Positions 1-16,074 of a DNA stretch of 64,000 nt are shown here, one piece after another; the first letter of the stretch is position 1; each line of letters begins with the position of its first letter. A model generated the notes under the pieces. That model searched no databases, was not told the origin of the DNA, and worked only from the letters and a program-made list of their open reading frames with translations. Where the stretch lies: assembly GCA_000432775.1 (NCBI GenBank), contig HF990410.1:62001-126000 (forward strand), read 5' to 3'. Source of the stretch: Alistipes sp. CAG:831. GTDB lineage: Bacteria; Bacteroidota; Bacteroidia; Bacteroidales; UBA932. The position numbers and the translations under genes are program-made.

Positions 1-579
1 GTTGACTACCAGTCGGATGTCCTCTATCTTCTTGTCCTGCAGCTCGAGGGCGTTGAGCAGGCCTGCGGCCGAAATGATGGCCGTGCCGTGCTGATCGTCG
101 TGCATCACGGGGATGTCGCACTCTTCCTTGAGCCTGCGCTCTATCTCGAAGCATTCGGGGGCTTTGATGTCCTCGAGGTTGATGCCTCCGAAGGTGGGGG
201 CAATGGCCTTGACGGCAGCGATGAATTTCTCGGGGTCTTTCTCATCCAGCTCGATGTCGTAGCAGTCCAGCCCGGCGAATATCTTGAACAGCAGGGCCTT
301 GCCCTCCATTACCGGTTTGCCGGCGAGGGCTCCTATATCGCCCAGGCCGAGCACCGCCGTTCCATTGGAGATGACCGCCATGAGATTGCCTTTGTTGGTG
401 TATTCGTATGAGTCCTCGGCGCGTTCCTTGATCTCCAGGCATGGATAAGCCACTCCGGGGGAGTAGGCCAGGGAAAGGTCATGCTGCGACGAGTAGGGTT
501 TGGTGGGCAGGGTCTCAATCTTGCCCGGCCGGCCCATGCGGTGATAGTCCAGGGCCGCTTTCTTATTGTTCTCTGACAT
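1..579 (-). CDS. maeB: NADP-type malic enzyme (N-terminal 193 residues, runs off window)
   Basis: Oxidative decarboxylation of malate to pyruvate. The visible 193 residues carry the malic enzyme N-terminal signature: [15 protein letters not shown] near residues 47-61, [19 protein letters not shown] near 79-97 and [11 protein letters not shown] near 163-173. The C-terminal end lies to the left of the window. In Bacteroidota this enzyme is often fused to a phosphotransacetylase-like domain, which cannot be checked here. The start at 579 gives [16 protein letters not shown]. The stop of the upstream phosphoesterase is only 9 nt away, so the two genes are probably one transcript even though their functions look unrelated. 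Confidence 0.93.
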   Translation of the reverse strand, partial: MSENNKKAALDYHRMGRPGKIETLPTKPYSSQHDLSLAYSPGVAYPCLEIKERAEDSYEYTNKGNLMAVISNGTAVLGLGDIGALAGKPVMEGKALLFKIFAGLDCYDIELDEKDPEKFIAAVKAIAPTFGGINLEDIKAPECFEIERRLKEECDIPVMHDDQHGTAIISAAGLLNALELQDKKIEDIRLVVN

Positions 580-588
580 TGTTCTGTG

Positions 589-1779
589 CTAAAGTTTTAA
601 ATCCAGGATGGTGTCTCCTGCTGTATTAAGTACTTTGAGAGTCATTTCCTCTCCTTGTTTGTTCAGTATCATTACGGTCGCTCCCTCCATGGAGTAGCCT
701 CCGCCGACCACTACGGGGAATGTGTTTCCGGCTGAGCCTGCGGGATGATAGGCATGCCTGTGCGTATGGGCGTTGAGGCAGATGTCAAATGGAGCCCCGT
801 CAAGCAGCGGCCCCCACAGCTCCAGGCAAGGGTTGTAGGCGTCGCCCATGGCGTATATGGGAATGTGGTGTATGAGCACCCGGCGGGAGGCGTCGCGGAA
901 CTCCTTGGAACTCAGTTCTTCCTTGAGAAAACCGACTTGCTCCTCTCTCAGACCCGAGAAGTCGTTGAGTCCGTAGTACACCCAAGTGCTGTCAGGCTTG
1001 TCCTCTCCGCAGTCCAGCTTGACAATGCGGGTGTCGCCCCAGTTGAAGGCTCCGTAGGTCCTGTCGCCTACATAGTCGAAAAGCGCCCTGAGGCCGATGG
1101 AGTAGGCGTTCCTTATCTCATGGTTGCCCCTCAGGTAGAAGACGGGCACGTCAGCTGCTCCGACCGTGGTGTTCAGTTCGCTGAGGAAGGCCGTGGCCTC
1201 GTCGTGGTCTGCCGGATCGTCGATACAGTCTCCGTTGAATATCACGAAGTCGTACGGCACGTCGCTTACATGGCTGTAGAGGGCGCGCAGTGTCTCGGAC
1301 TGTTTGTGCAGGTCGTTGAAGACAAGGGCGGTGAAGTTGGTCCCGTTTTCAGCGGGGAGGGTGAATGAGTGGACAGGGGAGACGGCTGTCTCTCCGAATT
1401 CCTTCTTGTATGCCTGGTAGAGGAGTATTTCCCGGGAGTACACTCTGTAATAATAGGTGCGGCCCGGCTCCAGCCCTTCGATCCGTATCTTGTTCTGCGT
1501 CCCGTTGCAGATTACCTGTCCGTCCACTATGGTGCGGGCCATCTGCCAGGAACTGAGGTCAGTGGTGTCGGTGCCGTATTCCACCCAGCTGTAGGCCGGC
1601 ACCCATGTCTGCCACATGACTGTGATTCCGCCGCCTACCGGATTCTGAAGATACGGCTCAGTGCGGAAAATGGAATCAGCCGGGACCCCAGCTGCCGAAG
1701 CCGTGACTCCCGTCGCTGAGGCTGCCGAAGCCGACAGGACTGTCAGGAAAAATGAAAGAATAAAAATACGTGGTTTCAT
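589..1779 (-). CDS. Secreted calcineurin-like metallophosphoesterase with purple-acid-phosphatase-like N domain
   Basis: A 396-residue protein with an N-terminal signal peptide (residues 1-22, ending in Ala-rich sequence). An FN3/PAP-like domain follows (about 38-140; PYLQNPVGGGITVMWQT, then the YYYRVYSRE strand). The calcineurin-type domain covers about 148-370. Metal-binding motifs are all present: NDLH (D-x-H), NGDCIDD, LRGNHE, HHIPIY and NAHTHRH. It is expected to act in the periplasm or at the surface on phosphoesters; the substrate cannot be inferred. It lies directly upstream of and probably co-transcribed with malic enzyme. The first block reads NDLH instead of the usual GDxH, but the D-x-H metal ligands are kept. 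Confidence 0.88.
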   Translation of the reverse strand: MKPRIFILSFFLTVLSASAASATGVTASAAGVPADSIFRTEPYLQNPVGGGITVMWQTWVPAYSWVEYGTDTTDLSSWQMARTIVDGQVICNGTQNKIRIEGLEPGRTYYYRVYSREILLYQAYKKEFGETAVSPVHSFTLPAENGTNFTALVFNDLHKQSETLRALYSHVSDVPYDFVIFNGDCIDDPADHDEATAFLSELNTTVGAADVPVFYLRGNHEIRNAYSIGLRALFDYVGDRTYGAFNWGDTRIVKLDCGEDKPDSTWVYYGLNDFSGLREEQVGFLKEELSSKEFRDASRRVLIHHIPIYAMGDAYNPCLELWGPLLDGAPFDICLNAHTHRHAYHPAGSAGNTFPVVVGGGYSMEGATVMILNKQGEEMTLKVLNTAGDTILDLKL

Positions 1780-1896
1780 CAGTGTGTTTACTGAATGGTT
1801 TCAAAATATTCGCGAATATAATGATAATTCCGTTATCTCATCCCCGTCCATCCCCTCGCCTTCAGCGCAGCAGTGCGCTCTGTGGGGAATGTTGGG

Positions 1897-1930
1897 ACAA
1901 AAAATAAGGACAACCCTGATGAGTTGTCCT
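1897..1930 (-). terminator. Rho-independent terminator of the initiator tRNA
   Basis: Perfect 8-bp inverted repeat, AGGACAAC at 1907-1914 and GTTGTCCT at 1923-1930. On the minus strand it is followed by a T-rich run (the A-tract at 1899-1906 on the plus strand). It lies just past the 3' end of the minus-strand tRNA. Confidence 0.75.
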
Positions 1931-1936
1931 GTTTAG

Positions 1937-2009
<73 letters not shown>

Positions 2010-2093
2010 GTATATTGCTTCCTAGATTAAGGATTAATTTCCGATTGAGACTGCAAAAGTATATAAAAATTTATAAAATCCAAAAAAATGTTG

Positions 2094-3452
2094 TTAAAAC
2101 ATTTCGAAAATTTTGATTTTTTTCTGCTCTCCTTTTTGGATATCCTTTATAGTCAGTTCGTTGGATGCGGCTTCGTCTTCTCCGGCGAGGACGATGAATT
2201 TTATGCCTTTGCGGTCGGCATATTCGAATTGCTTGCGGAGTTTCGCAGGGTCGGGGTATATCTCGCAGGAGTGTCCGGCGGCACGGCAGCGGGCAGCGGC
2301 GCTCAATATATAGGGAAGGGTGGCCTGGCCCATGTTGGCGAAGAGGTATTCGGTACCGCTGACGGCCTCCTTGGGGAATTTGTCCAGGCCGGCGAGTACG
2401 TCGTAGATCCGGTCGGCGCCGAATGAGATGCCTACTCCGGAGGTGTCGCTGAGGCCGAAAATGCCTGTGAGGTCATCGTAACGTCCGCCTCCGCAGATGC
2501 TGCCGATGGTGAAATCCAGGGCCTTGACCTCAAAGATGGCTCCGGTGTAGTAGTTGAGGCCGCGGGCAAGGGAGAGGTCGAACTCCGTTTCCGTGGTTAT
2601 TCCTGACTCCCGGATAAGGCGGAACAGCTCTTCCAGCTCATCAAGGCCTCGCATTCCAGTCGTAGACCCTTCCAGGATATGCCTCATGGCGGCTATTTTC
2701 TCCTCCGTGGTTCCGGCAAGGGTCAGGACTGGCTCAATGCGGGCTATGCTTTCCGGCAGTACTCCTCTTTCAGCCAGCTCGGCCTTGACGGCATCTATGC
2801 CTATTTTATCTATCTTGTCGATGGCCACCGTGATGTCGGTGAGCTTGTCGCTCTGGCCTGAAATCTCGGCGAGCCCGGAAAGGATCTTGCGGTTGTTGAT
2901 CTTGATTCTGACGCGGATATCCATGTTGCGGAACACTTCATCGGCTATCTGCACCATCTCCAGCTCGTAAAGCAGCGAGTCGGATCCCACCACGTCCACG
3001 TCGCACTGGTAAAATTCGCGGTAACGGCCTTTCTGGGGTCTGTCCGCCCTCCATACCGGCTGGATCTGGTATCTCTTGAACGGGAAGGTCAGCTCGTTGC
3101 GGTGCTGTACCACGAACCTTGCGAAAGGCACGGTCAGGTCATAGCGCAGTCCTTTCTCGCAGACTTTCAGCGCCAGGGCGTTGCTGCCGGCCTCTGAGAG
3201 CTCCGCCGCGGGCATCTGCTGTATGTCCTTGAACGCGTCTCCGGAGTTGAGAATCTTGAAGAGGAGCTTGTCTCCTTCCTCCCCGTATTTTCCCAGTAGG
3301 GTGGAGAGGTTCTCCATAGCCGGGGTCTCGATGGGAGAGTATCCGTATTTGCGGAAAACAGCCTTGACCGTGTCGAAGATATAGTTGCGTCCGGCCATCT
3401 CGGAGGGACCGAAATCCCGGGTGCCCTTGGGTATTGAAGGTTTTTGTGTCAT
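2094..3452 (-). CDS. hisS: Histidyl-tRNA synthetase
   Basis: Class II aminoacyl-tRNA synthetase charging tRNA-His. Motifs seen: PKGTRDFGP at the N-terminus, [13 protein letters not shown], the [27 protein letters not shown] motif 2 region (quoted in parts: [13 protein letters not shown] and YREFYQCD), [14 protein letters not shown] (histidine A motif) and GGGRYDDL. The anticodon-binding domain is at the C-terminus. 452 residues is slightly longer than the E. coli enzyme. The start at 3452 ([11 protein letters not shown]) is preferred over an in-frame ATG 24 nt upstream, because the family begins near this residue and a -7 box lies at 3474-3481. Confidence 0.96.
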   Translation of the reverse strand: MTQKPSIPKGTRDFGPSEMAGRNYIFDTVKAVFRKYGYSPIETPAMENLSTLLGKYGEEGDKLLFKILNSGDAFKDIQQMPAAELSEAGSNALALKVCEKGLRYDLTVPFARFVVQHRNELTFPFKRYQIQPVWRADRPQKGRYREFYQCDVDVVGSDSLLYELEMVQIADEVFRNMDIRVRIKINNRKILSGLAEISGQSDKLTDITVAIDKIDKIGIDAVKAELAERGVLPESIARIEPVLTLAGTTEEKIAAMRHILEGSTTGMRGLDELEELFRLIRESGITTETEFDLSLARGLNYYTGAIFEVKALDFTIGSICGGGRYDDLTGIFGLSDTSGVGISFGADRIYDVLAGLDKFPKEAVSGTEYLFANMGQATLPYILSAAARCRAAGHSCEIYPDPAKLRKQFEYADRKGIKFIVLAGEDEAASNELTIKDIQKGEQKKIKIFEMF

Positions 3453-3473
3453 GTTCGAAAGAGTTTTGGACTG

Positions 3474-3481
3474 CAAATTTA
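3474..3481 (-). promoter_or_regulatory. -7 promoter box of hisS
   Basis: The minus strand reads TAAATTTG, a perfect match to the Bacteroidota TAnnTTTG -7 element. It lies 21 nt upstream of the chosen hisS start and back-to-back with the rfbC promoter. Confidence 0.6.
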
Positions 3482-3492
3482 GAAACGTTTTC

Positions 3493-3500
3493 TACATTTG
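3493..3500 (+). promoter_or_regulatory. -7 promoter box of rfbC
   Basis: TACATTTG matches TAnnTTTG. It ends 18 nt before the rfbC start at 3519. An initiation codon at 3498 would fall inside the box, which supports the later start. Confidence 0.6.
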
Positions 3501-3518
3501 CGCATAAATTTAAAAAGG

Positions 3519-4070
3519 ATGAAGATTCTAAAAACGGATATTGAAGGTCTTTTCATACTGGAACCCAAGGTGTTCGGGGATTCCAGAGGGTATTTTATGG
3601 AAGTTTTCTCAGAACGGGATTTCCGGGCGGCCACGGGGCTTGACGTACATTTCGTGCAGGACAATGAGTCCATGTCCTCGAAAGGTGTGCTCCGCGGCAT
3701 GCATTTCCAGAAGGCCCCGCACGCCCAGTCCAAACTGGTGCGGGTAGTCCGTGGTGCCGTCCAGGATGTGGCTCTGGACCTCAGGGCCGGATCTCCGACA
3801 TTCGGGAAATATTTCTCAGTGGTGCTGAGCGGGGAGAACAAGCGTATGTTCTACCTTTCCGAGGGTTTTGCCCATGGATTCCTGACGCTTGAGAACGATA
3901 CCGTCTTTCAGTACAAGTGCGGAGAATTCTACGAACCGTCCTCCGAGGGTTCTGTCCGCTGGGACGATCCGGCCGTAGGGGTGGAATGGATGAATCCAGG
4001 ATGTCCTCTGATCCTCTCAGACAAGGACCGGAAGGCACCCCTGCTGTCAGAACAGCCTTATCGCTTTTGA
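3519..4070 (+). CDS. rfbC: dTDP-4-dehydrorhamnose 3,5-epimerase
   Basis: Cupin-fold epimerase of the dTDP-L-rhamnose pathway. It acts on dTDP-4-keto-6-deoxyglucose to supply sugar for surface polysaccharide. Seen in the 183-residue product: FGDSRGYFMEVF near 23-34, the catalytic block GVLRGMHFQ with the active-site His, VVRGAVQDVALDLR, and FYLSEGFAHGFLTLEND. The start at 3519 has AAAAAGG just upstream. The gene converges with rfbD and the two coding sequences overlap by 24 bp at their 3' ends. rfbA and rfbB are not in the window. Confidence 0.95.
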   Translation: MKILKTDIEGLFILEPKVFGDSRGYFMEVFSERDFRAATGLDVHFVQDNESMSSKGVLRGMHFQKAPHAQSKLVRVVRGAVQDVALDLRAGSPTFGKYFSVVLSGENKRMFYLSEGFAHGFLTLENDTVFQYKCGEFYEPSSEGSVRWDDPAVGVEWMNPGCPLILSDKDRKAPLLSEQPYRF

Positions 4071-4916
4071 CAGGCTCCGTTCCCATAGGGGGACTTTCAC
4101 TCCGAAGACTGTCGTGATCAGGGATTTGTCCAGAACTGAATAGGCGGGACGCTGTGCCGGGGCCGGGAACTCCGAGGTGGGTACCGGCACGATATCGCAG
4201 TCATTGTCCAGATGCTTGAGAGTGATGATCTTCTGTGCGAATTCAGCTTTGGTGCAGCAGCCTTCGTCCGCATAGTGGAAGACTTCTCCGTAGCGGGGGA
4301 CGGCGTCCAGCTGGGGAAGGATGTGAAGTATGGCTTCGGCCAGGTCCCTGGCATAGGTGGGAGATCCCTTCTGGTCGTACACTACCTTTATTATTTCCTC
4401 CTCTTCTCCCAGACGGAGCATTGTCCTGACGAAGTTCTTCTTTCCGAGAGGTGAGTAAAGCCATGACGTCCTGATGATTATCGACAGGCATCCTGAGCGC
4501 TTGACGGCGATTTCCCCGGCGAGCTTGGTGCGTCCGTACTCGGAAAGAGGGGCGGGACGGTCGCTCTCGTGGTAGGCCGATGTCTTGGTGCCGTCGAATA
4601 CGAAGTCGGTGGATATGTGTATAAGGTATATCCCGTGGCGCGCAGCGGCTTCTGCAAGGTTCATGGGGCCTGTGACATTGAGCCTGATGGCGGCGTCTGT
4701 GTCGGTTTCAGCCTGGTCTACGGCATTGTATGCGGCGCAGTTGATGATCCTGGTGACTCCGTGGGCGCTAATGTAGTCCTCCACGGCTGCTGCGTCAGTG
4801 ATGTCGAGCTCATGGATGTCCGTGTACAGCCAGTTGGTGCCGCTTTCTCCCTGTGTGAGGCCGCGGAGCTCGCTACCGAGTTGTCCGTCAGCGCCGGTAA
4901 TCAGAATGTTTTCCAT
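4047..4916 (-). CDS. rfbD: dTDP-4-dehydrorhamnose reductase
   Basis: Extended short-chain reductase that makes dTDP-L-rhamnose from the RfbC product with NAD(P)H. It shows the Rossmann glycine motif ITGADGQLGSEL at residues 6-17, NCAAYNAVDQAE near 67-78, STDFVFDG near 107-114 and the catalytic YGRTKLAGE (Tyr-x3-Lys). The 289-residue length is normal. The reading frame stays open upstream of 4916 across the divergent promoter region, but the glycine motif fixes the start at 4916. It overlaps rfbC tail to tail. Confidence 0.95.
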   Translation of the reverse strand: MENILITGADGQLGSELRGLTQGESGTNWLYTDIHELDITDAAAVEDYISAHGVTRIINCAAYNAVDQAETDTDAAIRLNVTGPMNLAEAAARHGIYLIHISTDFVFDGTKTSAYHESDRPAPLSEYGRTKLAGEIAVKRSGCLSIIIRTSWLYSPLGKKNFVRTMLRLGEEEEIIKVVYDQKGSPTYARDLAEAILHILPQLDAVPRYGEVFHYADEGCCTKAEFAQKIITLKHLDNDCDIVPVPTSEFPAPAQRPAYSVLDKSLITTVFGVKVPLWERSLSKAIRLF

Positions 4917-4935
4917 CTTTCCTAAAATTGTGGCG

Positions 4936-4943
4936 CAAAGATA
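4936..4943 (-). promoter_or_regulatory. -7 promoter box of rfbD
   Basis: The minus strand reads TATCTTTG, a perfect TAnnTTTG, 19 nt upstream of the rfbD start. It is arranged divergently with the box at 4967. Confidence 0.6.
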
Positions 4944-4966
4944 CTCAAAACCTAATCTAAAAAAAC

Positions 4967-4974
4967 TATCTTTG
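4967..4974 (+). promoter_or_regulatory. -7 promoter box of the DUF4290-ftsK-LolA operon
   Basis: TATCTTTG matches TAnnTTTG. It lies 29 nt before the DUF4290 start at 5004 and shows that an ATG at 4974 would be at or before the transcription start. Confidence 0.6.
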
Positions 4975-5003
4975 TGGAAATTTTTAACTGCTCTATAACG
5001 CAA

Positions 5004-5647
5004 ATGGATTACAACACCAACCGAGAGAAACTGATAATGCCCGAATACGGGAGACACATCCAGAAAATGATAGAACACGTCAAGCAGATACCCGACCGCG
5101 AGAAGCGCAACGAGCAGATCCGCGCCGTGGTTTCGGTGATGGAGATACTCAATCCTCATCTGGCCGAGCAGCCTGACTACAAGCATAAGCTCTGGGATCA
5201 CGTGCAGTTCATCGCCGGCTTTGACCTGGATGTGGACTCGCCCTATCCTATGCCTACCAAGGAAGATTTTTCCACCCCTCCTGACATAGTACCTATGCCG
5301 AAGGAGCCGCTGGCCGCCGCTCATTACGGCCGCAACATACAGAACATGATAAAGGTCATCGCCGCCATGCCCGAGGACGAGACCCGCGACCGGATGATAA
5401 AGTCCATGGCCGTGTATATGAGGCAGCAGTATCTGATATGGAACAAGGATTCCGTTTCGGACGAGACTATCTTCAAGGATATAGAGAGACTTTCCGGCGG
5501 TACGCTCAAGGTGCCGGAGCACATACATCTGGAAAGTGTTTCCGACAAGGAGAAATTTACCCGGCCGGGTATGATTCTGCCTACCGGGAACCAGCCCGGC
5601 CGCAATCAGTTCAGGCCGCAGGGACGCAATAAGAACAAGAAGAACAA

Positions 5648-5666
<19 letters not shown>
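5004..5666 (+). CDS. DUF4290 family protein
   Basis: 220 residues, start MDYNTNREKLIMPEYG. I recognise this as the conserved Bacteroidota DUF4290 family, whose function is unknown. The protein is soluble, with no signal peptide or membrane segment. An internal near-repeat is visible: EYGRHIQKMIEHVKQIPDRE near residues 13-32 and HYGRNIQNMIKVIAAMPEDE near 110-129. The tail is basic and Gln/Asn/Lys-rich (about 195-220). It overlaps ftsK by 19 nt, so the two are translationally linked. A link to chromosome segregation or division is inference from that position only. Confidence 0.85.
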
Positions 5667-8314
<2,648 letters not shown>

Positions 8315-8326
8315 TGGTTTAGGAAA

Positions 8327-9034
8327 ATGAGAAAATTTAACAGGCACTCCTTTATAATAATGTCAATATTCTGCCTCTGTCTCCTGTTGCCGGGACAGAG
8401 GGCGGCGGCCCAGGTTGCCTCCGGAAGCCGTGCGCCTAAGCCTGAAGAACTGCTCGACCGGATGAGGCAGGCTCTGGATGCGTTGGGCGCTGCTGAGTTT
8501 ACTTTCGAGTTCCGTGCGGAGAACGGGGCAGGGGACCTGCTGGGGGAAGAGTCCGGAAGATTTATCGCGCAGGGAGAATGTTTCCGTCTGGAAAGCTCGG
8601 TGCTGACTGTTTACTGTGACGGGGTCTCAAAGTGGATATATGACGAGGGGGCTCAGGAGATTACGGTATTTCCGCATGATACGGCTTCTACGGACCCGGC
8701 AGAGAATCCTTTCGCTGTCCTGCGCAAGGCGCGTCCCGGGGACTACACTTTCCGCGGACAGGTGCGCGGAACAGCAGCGCCTGTGGACGGGCAGGACGCA
8801 TGGCAGCTGTCCATGGCCTCCAAGGACCGCAATGCGGCCTATATCCTGATAGAATTCACCATCTCACAGAAGACACTGCTGCCGGTGTCGATAGTGTATG
8901 AGAGCCGCAACGGAGACAAGTATGACCTGCGGATTCTGTCCGCAAGGGGACTCGGTGCATTGGCTCAGGAGGAGTGGACACCTCCGGAGAGCCTGCTGGA
9001 GAATCCGGAGGTCTACATTACGGATTTGCGTTGA
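8327..9034 (+). CDS. LolA-like periplasmic lipoprotein carrier
   Basis: 235 residues with a signal peptide (about 1-29, ending RAAAQ). The mature part resembles the LolA fold: PEELLDRMRQALDALG helix, alternating strands such as GRFIAQGECFRLES and CDGVSKWIYDEGAQEITVF, and a final helix/strand. LolA proteins carry lipoproteins from the inner to the outer membrane. Bacteroidota often place such a gene behind ftsK, as here. I call it LolA-like and not LolA because sequence identity to the E. coli protein looks low. Confidence 0.75.
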   Translation: MRKFNRHSFIIMSIFCLCLLLPGQRAAAQVASGSRAPKPEELLDRMRQALDALGAAEFTFEFRAENGAGDLLGEESGRFIAQGECFRLESSVLTVYCDGVSKWIYDEGAQEITVFPHDTASTDPAENPFAVLRKARPGDYTFRGQVRGTAAPVDGQDAWQLSMASKDRNAAYILIEFTISQKTLLPVSIVYESRNGDKYDLRILSARGLGALAQEEWTPPESLLENPEVYITDLR

Positions 9035-9062
9035 TTGATTCCGGTTTCCGGACCTGCTGATA

Positions 9063-9677
9063 CTATACCAGTCCGGCTGTGTGAAGGACTTCCCGGATGG
9101 AGGGATAGCTCTGGCTGGCGTAGTTGCCGATTTCTCCGGCAGGGACCCAGGCTGTCCGGGTGATGCCCTCCTCTGTCTGAGGTTTTGTGGAGCACGGCTG
9201 CACGAGTTTCATCGCGTACCAGTGGGTGTGTTTCAGCACGAACTGGCCGTCGCGGCGGTAGGTGTGGTCGGTCACACAGATCAGCTGTCCTTCCTCAGGA
9301 GCAGGGATGCCTGTCTCCTCCATGACTTCCCGGATTGCGGTCTGGGCTACGTCCTCTCCCTTCTCTCTCTTCCCCTTGGGCAGATCCCAGATGCCGTTGC
9401 GCAGTATCAGCAGGTACTGTCCGTTGGAGTCGCGCACCAGACCTCCTGCGGCATCGATTTCAGTGAAGCGGGTGCGGAGGCGGTTGTAGGTGTCCTCGAT
9501 ATTCTGACAGAGGATGTAGAGACGGGAGATGCTCTCATTGGTATCAATAGTCCTTATTGCTTCGGAGAGAGCTTCCTCGCCGTTGTCCACCATGATGACG
9601 GCTCCCGGGTCCTCGTCTCCGGGACGGTCCTCGCCGCAGAGGATGAGGGACCGCGAATTGAAGAAAATCGTTTTCAT
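9063..9677 (-). CDS. Nudix hydrolase
   Basis: 204 residues. A complete Nudix box (Gx5Ex7REUxEExGU) runs from [11 protein letters not shown] into [11 protein letters not shown] at about residues 113-135, preceded by the strand [15 protein letters not shown]. The N-terminal 80 residues ([18 protein letters not shown] and a helical part) are not a domain I recognise. The family cleaves nucleoside diphosphates linked to another moiety; the substrate is unknown. It is divergent from the rubredoxin gene. Confidence 0.88.
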   Translation of the reverse strand: MKTIFFNSRSLILCGEDRPGDEDPGAVIMVDNGEEALSEAIRTIDTNESISRLYILCQNIEDTYNRLRTRFTEIDAAGGLVRDSNGQYLLILRNGIWDLPKGKREKGEDVAQTAIREVMEETGIPAPEEGQLICVTDHTYRRDGQFVLKHTHWYAMKLVQPCSTKPQTEEGITRTAWVPAGEIGNYASQSYPSIREVLHTAGLV

Positions 9678-9745
9678 GTTGCGAATTTAAAAATAAAAAA
9701 AGTACCTTAGCATTCCGGAATACATTTAATTTAAAATTTTACAGA

Positions 9746-9907
9746 ATGAAAAAGTACGAATGCACAGTGTGCCATTGGGTCTATGACCCTGCAACAGGAG
9801 ATCCTGACAACGGAATAGCTCCCGGAACAGCATTTGAGGACCTTCCCGCCGACTGGGTATGCCCTCTTTGCGGAGTAGGAAAGGAAGACTTCGAACCGGT
9901 AGACTAA
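9746..9907 (+). CDS. Rubredoxin
   Basis: 53-residue iron protein. The two Cys pairs that bind one Fe are clear: [10 protein letters not shown] near the start (C6, C9) and [15 protein letters not shown] near the end. The spacing and the [10 protein letters not shown] signature are those of classical rubredoxin. It is a one-electron carrier, often to oxygen- or peroxide-reducing enzymes in anaerobes. The coding length of 162 bp makes it easy to miss. A terminator follows at 9929. Confidence 0.96.
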   Translation: MKKYECTVCHWVYDPATGDPDNGIAPGTAFEDLPADWVCPLCGVGKEDFEPVD

Positions 9908-9928
9908 TTGTCTGTACTACTTTGAAAT

Positions 9929-9964
9929 AAAGGGACGTACCGTTTTGACGGGCGTCCCTTTTTC
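9929..9964 (+). terminator. Rho-independent terminator after rubredoxin
   Basis: AAAGGGACG and CGTCCCTTT arms flank a short loop, and the second arm runs into a T-tract. It sits 22 nt past the rubredoxin stop. Confidence 0.8.
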
Positions 9965-9991
9965 ATAGCAGGCAAGAAACTGTCGGAAAAA

Positions 9992-11344
<1,353 letters not shown>

Positions 11345-11367
11345 CAACGCGCATCACAACACGTCAG

Positions 11368-11398
11368 AAGCCGGTCCGTTTTGCGGGCCGGCTTTTTT
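11368..11398 (+). terminator. Rho-independent terminator of enolase
   Basis: An 11-bp stem (AAGCCGGTCCG / CGGGCCGGCTT, one G-T wobble) with a TTTTG loop and a T-tract. Confidence 0.9.
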
Positions 11399-11406
11399 GT
11401 TATATG

Positions 11407-11451
11407 AAAAAAAACGGCAGCCGTCCCGGATGGCGGGGGGCTGCCGTTTTT
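11407..11451 (-). terminator. Bidirectional terminator, mainly for the CoA-transferase gene
   Basis: AAACGGCAGCC at 11412-11422 pairs with GGCTGCCGTTT at 11439-11449, with A and T tracts on both sides. It lies 21 nt past the stop of the minus-strand CoA-transferase gene and back-to-back with the enolase terminator. Confidence 0.8.
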
Positions 11452-11472
11452 CTGGCTTACTACTTAGGGCTT

Positions 11473-12777
11473 TTAGCCGATAAAGTGGTAGTGCGGTCCG
11501 AAGCGCTCGAAGGCGGCGCGGTCCAGCTCCTCCTGGTGGTCGGGATGGGCTACGCTGATGATGGCCTTGGCTCTCTCCTGGAGGGATTTGCCGTAGAGGT
11601 CGACTGCTCCGTACTCGGTCACGAACCAGTGGATGTGGTTGCGGGTGGTCACGACGCCGGCGCCGGGAGTGAGAATCGGGGCTATCTTGCTGACGCCCTT
11701 GTTGGTCACTGAGGGCATGGCGATGATGGCCTTGCCGCCCTTGGAGAGGGATGCTCCGTAGACGAAGTCAATCTGTCCGCCTACACCGGAGTAGAACTTG
11801 GTGCCGAGGGAGTCGGCGCATACCTGGCCGGTGAGGTCTACCTGCAGGGCTGAGTTGATGGCGGTCACCTTGGGGTTCTTGGCGATGACATAGGGGTCGT
11901 TGGTGTAGCCTACGTCCATCATGGCCACCATGGGGTTGTCGTCGATGAAGTCATAGACCTCCTGCGAACCCATGAGGAATGTCGATACCATCTTGCCTTT
12001 GTCGATGCCCTTCTCGGCTCCGTTGATGACACCTTTCTTTACGAGGGGCAGTACGCCGTCGGCGAACATCTCGGTGTGGATACCGAGGTTCTTGTGGTCG
12101 CCGAGCTGGGCGAGCACTGCGTTGGGGATGGCTCCGATACCCATCTGGAGGGTGGCTCCGTCCTCAATCAGGGCGGCGCAGTTGCGTCCGATAGCGGCCT
12201 CGATGGGGGAAGGCTCGGAGAAATGGGCGGGCTCCAGCTCTGAGTCGCACTCCACGAAGGTGTCGATCATCGACAGGGGGATGATGGCGTCACCCCATGC
12301 GCGGGGTACGTGCTTGTTTACCACTGCGATGACGTGCTTTGCGCACTCTACGGCTGCCAGTGAGGCGTCTACAGAGGTACCCATGGACACATAGCCGTGC
12401 TTGTCGGGGAGGGACACCTGGATCATGGCCACGTCGCAGGGCAGTACGCCGCTGCGGTAGAGCCTCTGGGTCTCGCTCAGGAAGATGGGAATGTAGTCGG
12501 CATACCCGGCCTGAACGTTCTTGCGGACATTGCCTCCTACGAAGAATGCCTGATGGAAGAAGATTCCCTCATATTTGGCATCGGTGTAGGGAGCGGGTCC
12601 CTCGGTGTGCAGGTGATGGATCTTCACGTCCCTGAGCTCACCGGCGTCACCTCTGCGGCAGAGGGCGTCGATCAGCACCTTGGGGGCTGCAGCCACACTG
12701 CTGAAATGAATATGGTCACCGGACTTCACGACCTTGACGGCCTCGTCCGCGCTTACAAAATGGATATCTTTGTGCAT
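11473..12777 (-). CDS. Acetyl-CoA hydrolase/transferase family CoA-transferase
   Basis: 434 residues. The two-domain family I CoA-transferase pattern of the acetyl-CoA hydrolase / 4-hydroxybutyrate CoA-transferase group is visible. It has GDHIHFSSVAAAPKVL near 20, FVGGNVRKNV, DGATLQMGIGAIPNAV near 205, the catalytic-Glu motif GIHTEMFADG near 231-240, and GGQIDFVYGASLSKGGKAI. The Glu forms the CoA thioester in this family. The likely role is moving CoA between acetate and another acyl group (butyrate, succinate or 4-hydroxybutyrate) in fermentation. The exact donor cannot be read from sequence. It is monocistronic. Confidence 0.85.
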   Translation of the reverse strand: MHKDIHFVSADEAVKVVKSGDHIHFSSVAAAPKVLIDALCRRGDAGELRDVKIHHLHTEGPAPYTDAKYEGIFFHQAFFVGGNVRKNVQAGYADYIPIFLSETQRLYRSGVLPCDVAMIQVSLPDKHGYVSMGTSVDASLAAVECAKHVIAVVNKHVPRAWGDAIIPLSMIDTFVECDSELEPAHFSEPSPIEAAIGRNCAALIEDGATLQMGIGAIPNAVLAQLGDHKNLGIHTEMFADGVLPLVKKGVINGAEKGIDKGKMVSTFLMGSQEVYDFIDDNPMVAMMDVGYTNDPYVIAKNPKVTAINSALQVDLTGQVCADSLGTKFYSGVGGQIDFVYGASLSKGGKAIIAMPSVTNKGVSKIAPILTPGAGVVTTRNHIHWFVTEYGAVDLYGKSLQERAKAIISVAHPDHQEELDRAAFERFGPHYHFIG

Positions 12778-12802
12778 ATTGTAGGTTATTGATAGTTAAC
12801 TT

Positions 12803-12810
12803 CAAAATTA
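12803..12810 (-). promoter_or_regulatory. -7 promoter box of the CoA-transferase gene
   Basis: The minus strand reads TAATTTTG (TAnnTTTG), 25 nt upstream of the start codon. Confidence 0.5.
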
Positions 12811-12848
12811 GCCGGATGCAAAGTTAAGAAAATTTGATAAAAACTTAC

Positions 12849-16058
<3,210 letters not shown>

Positions 16059-16074
16059 TTTAATTTGATCCGAT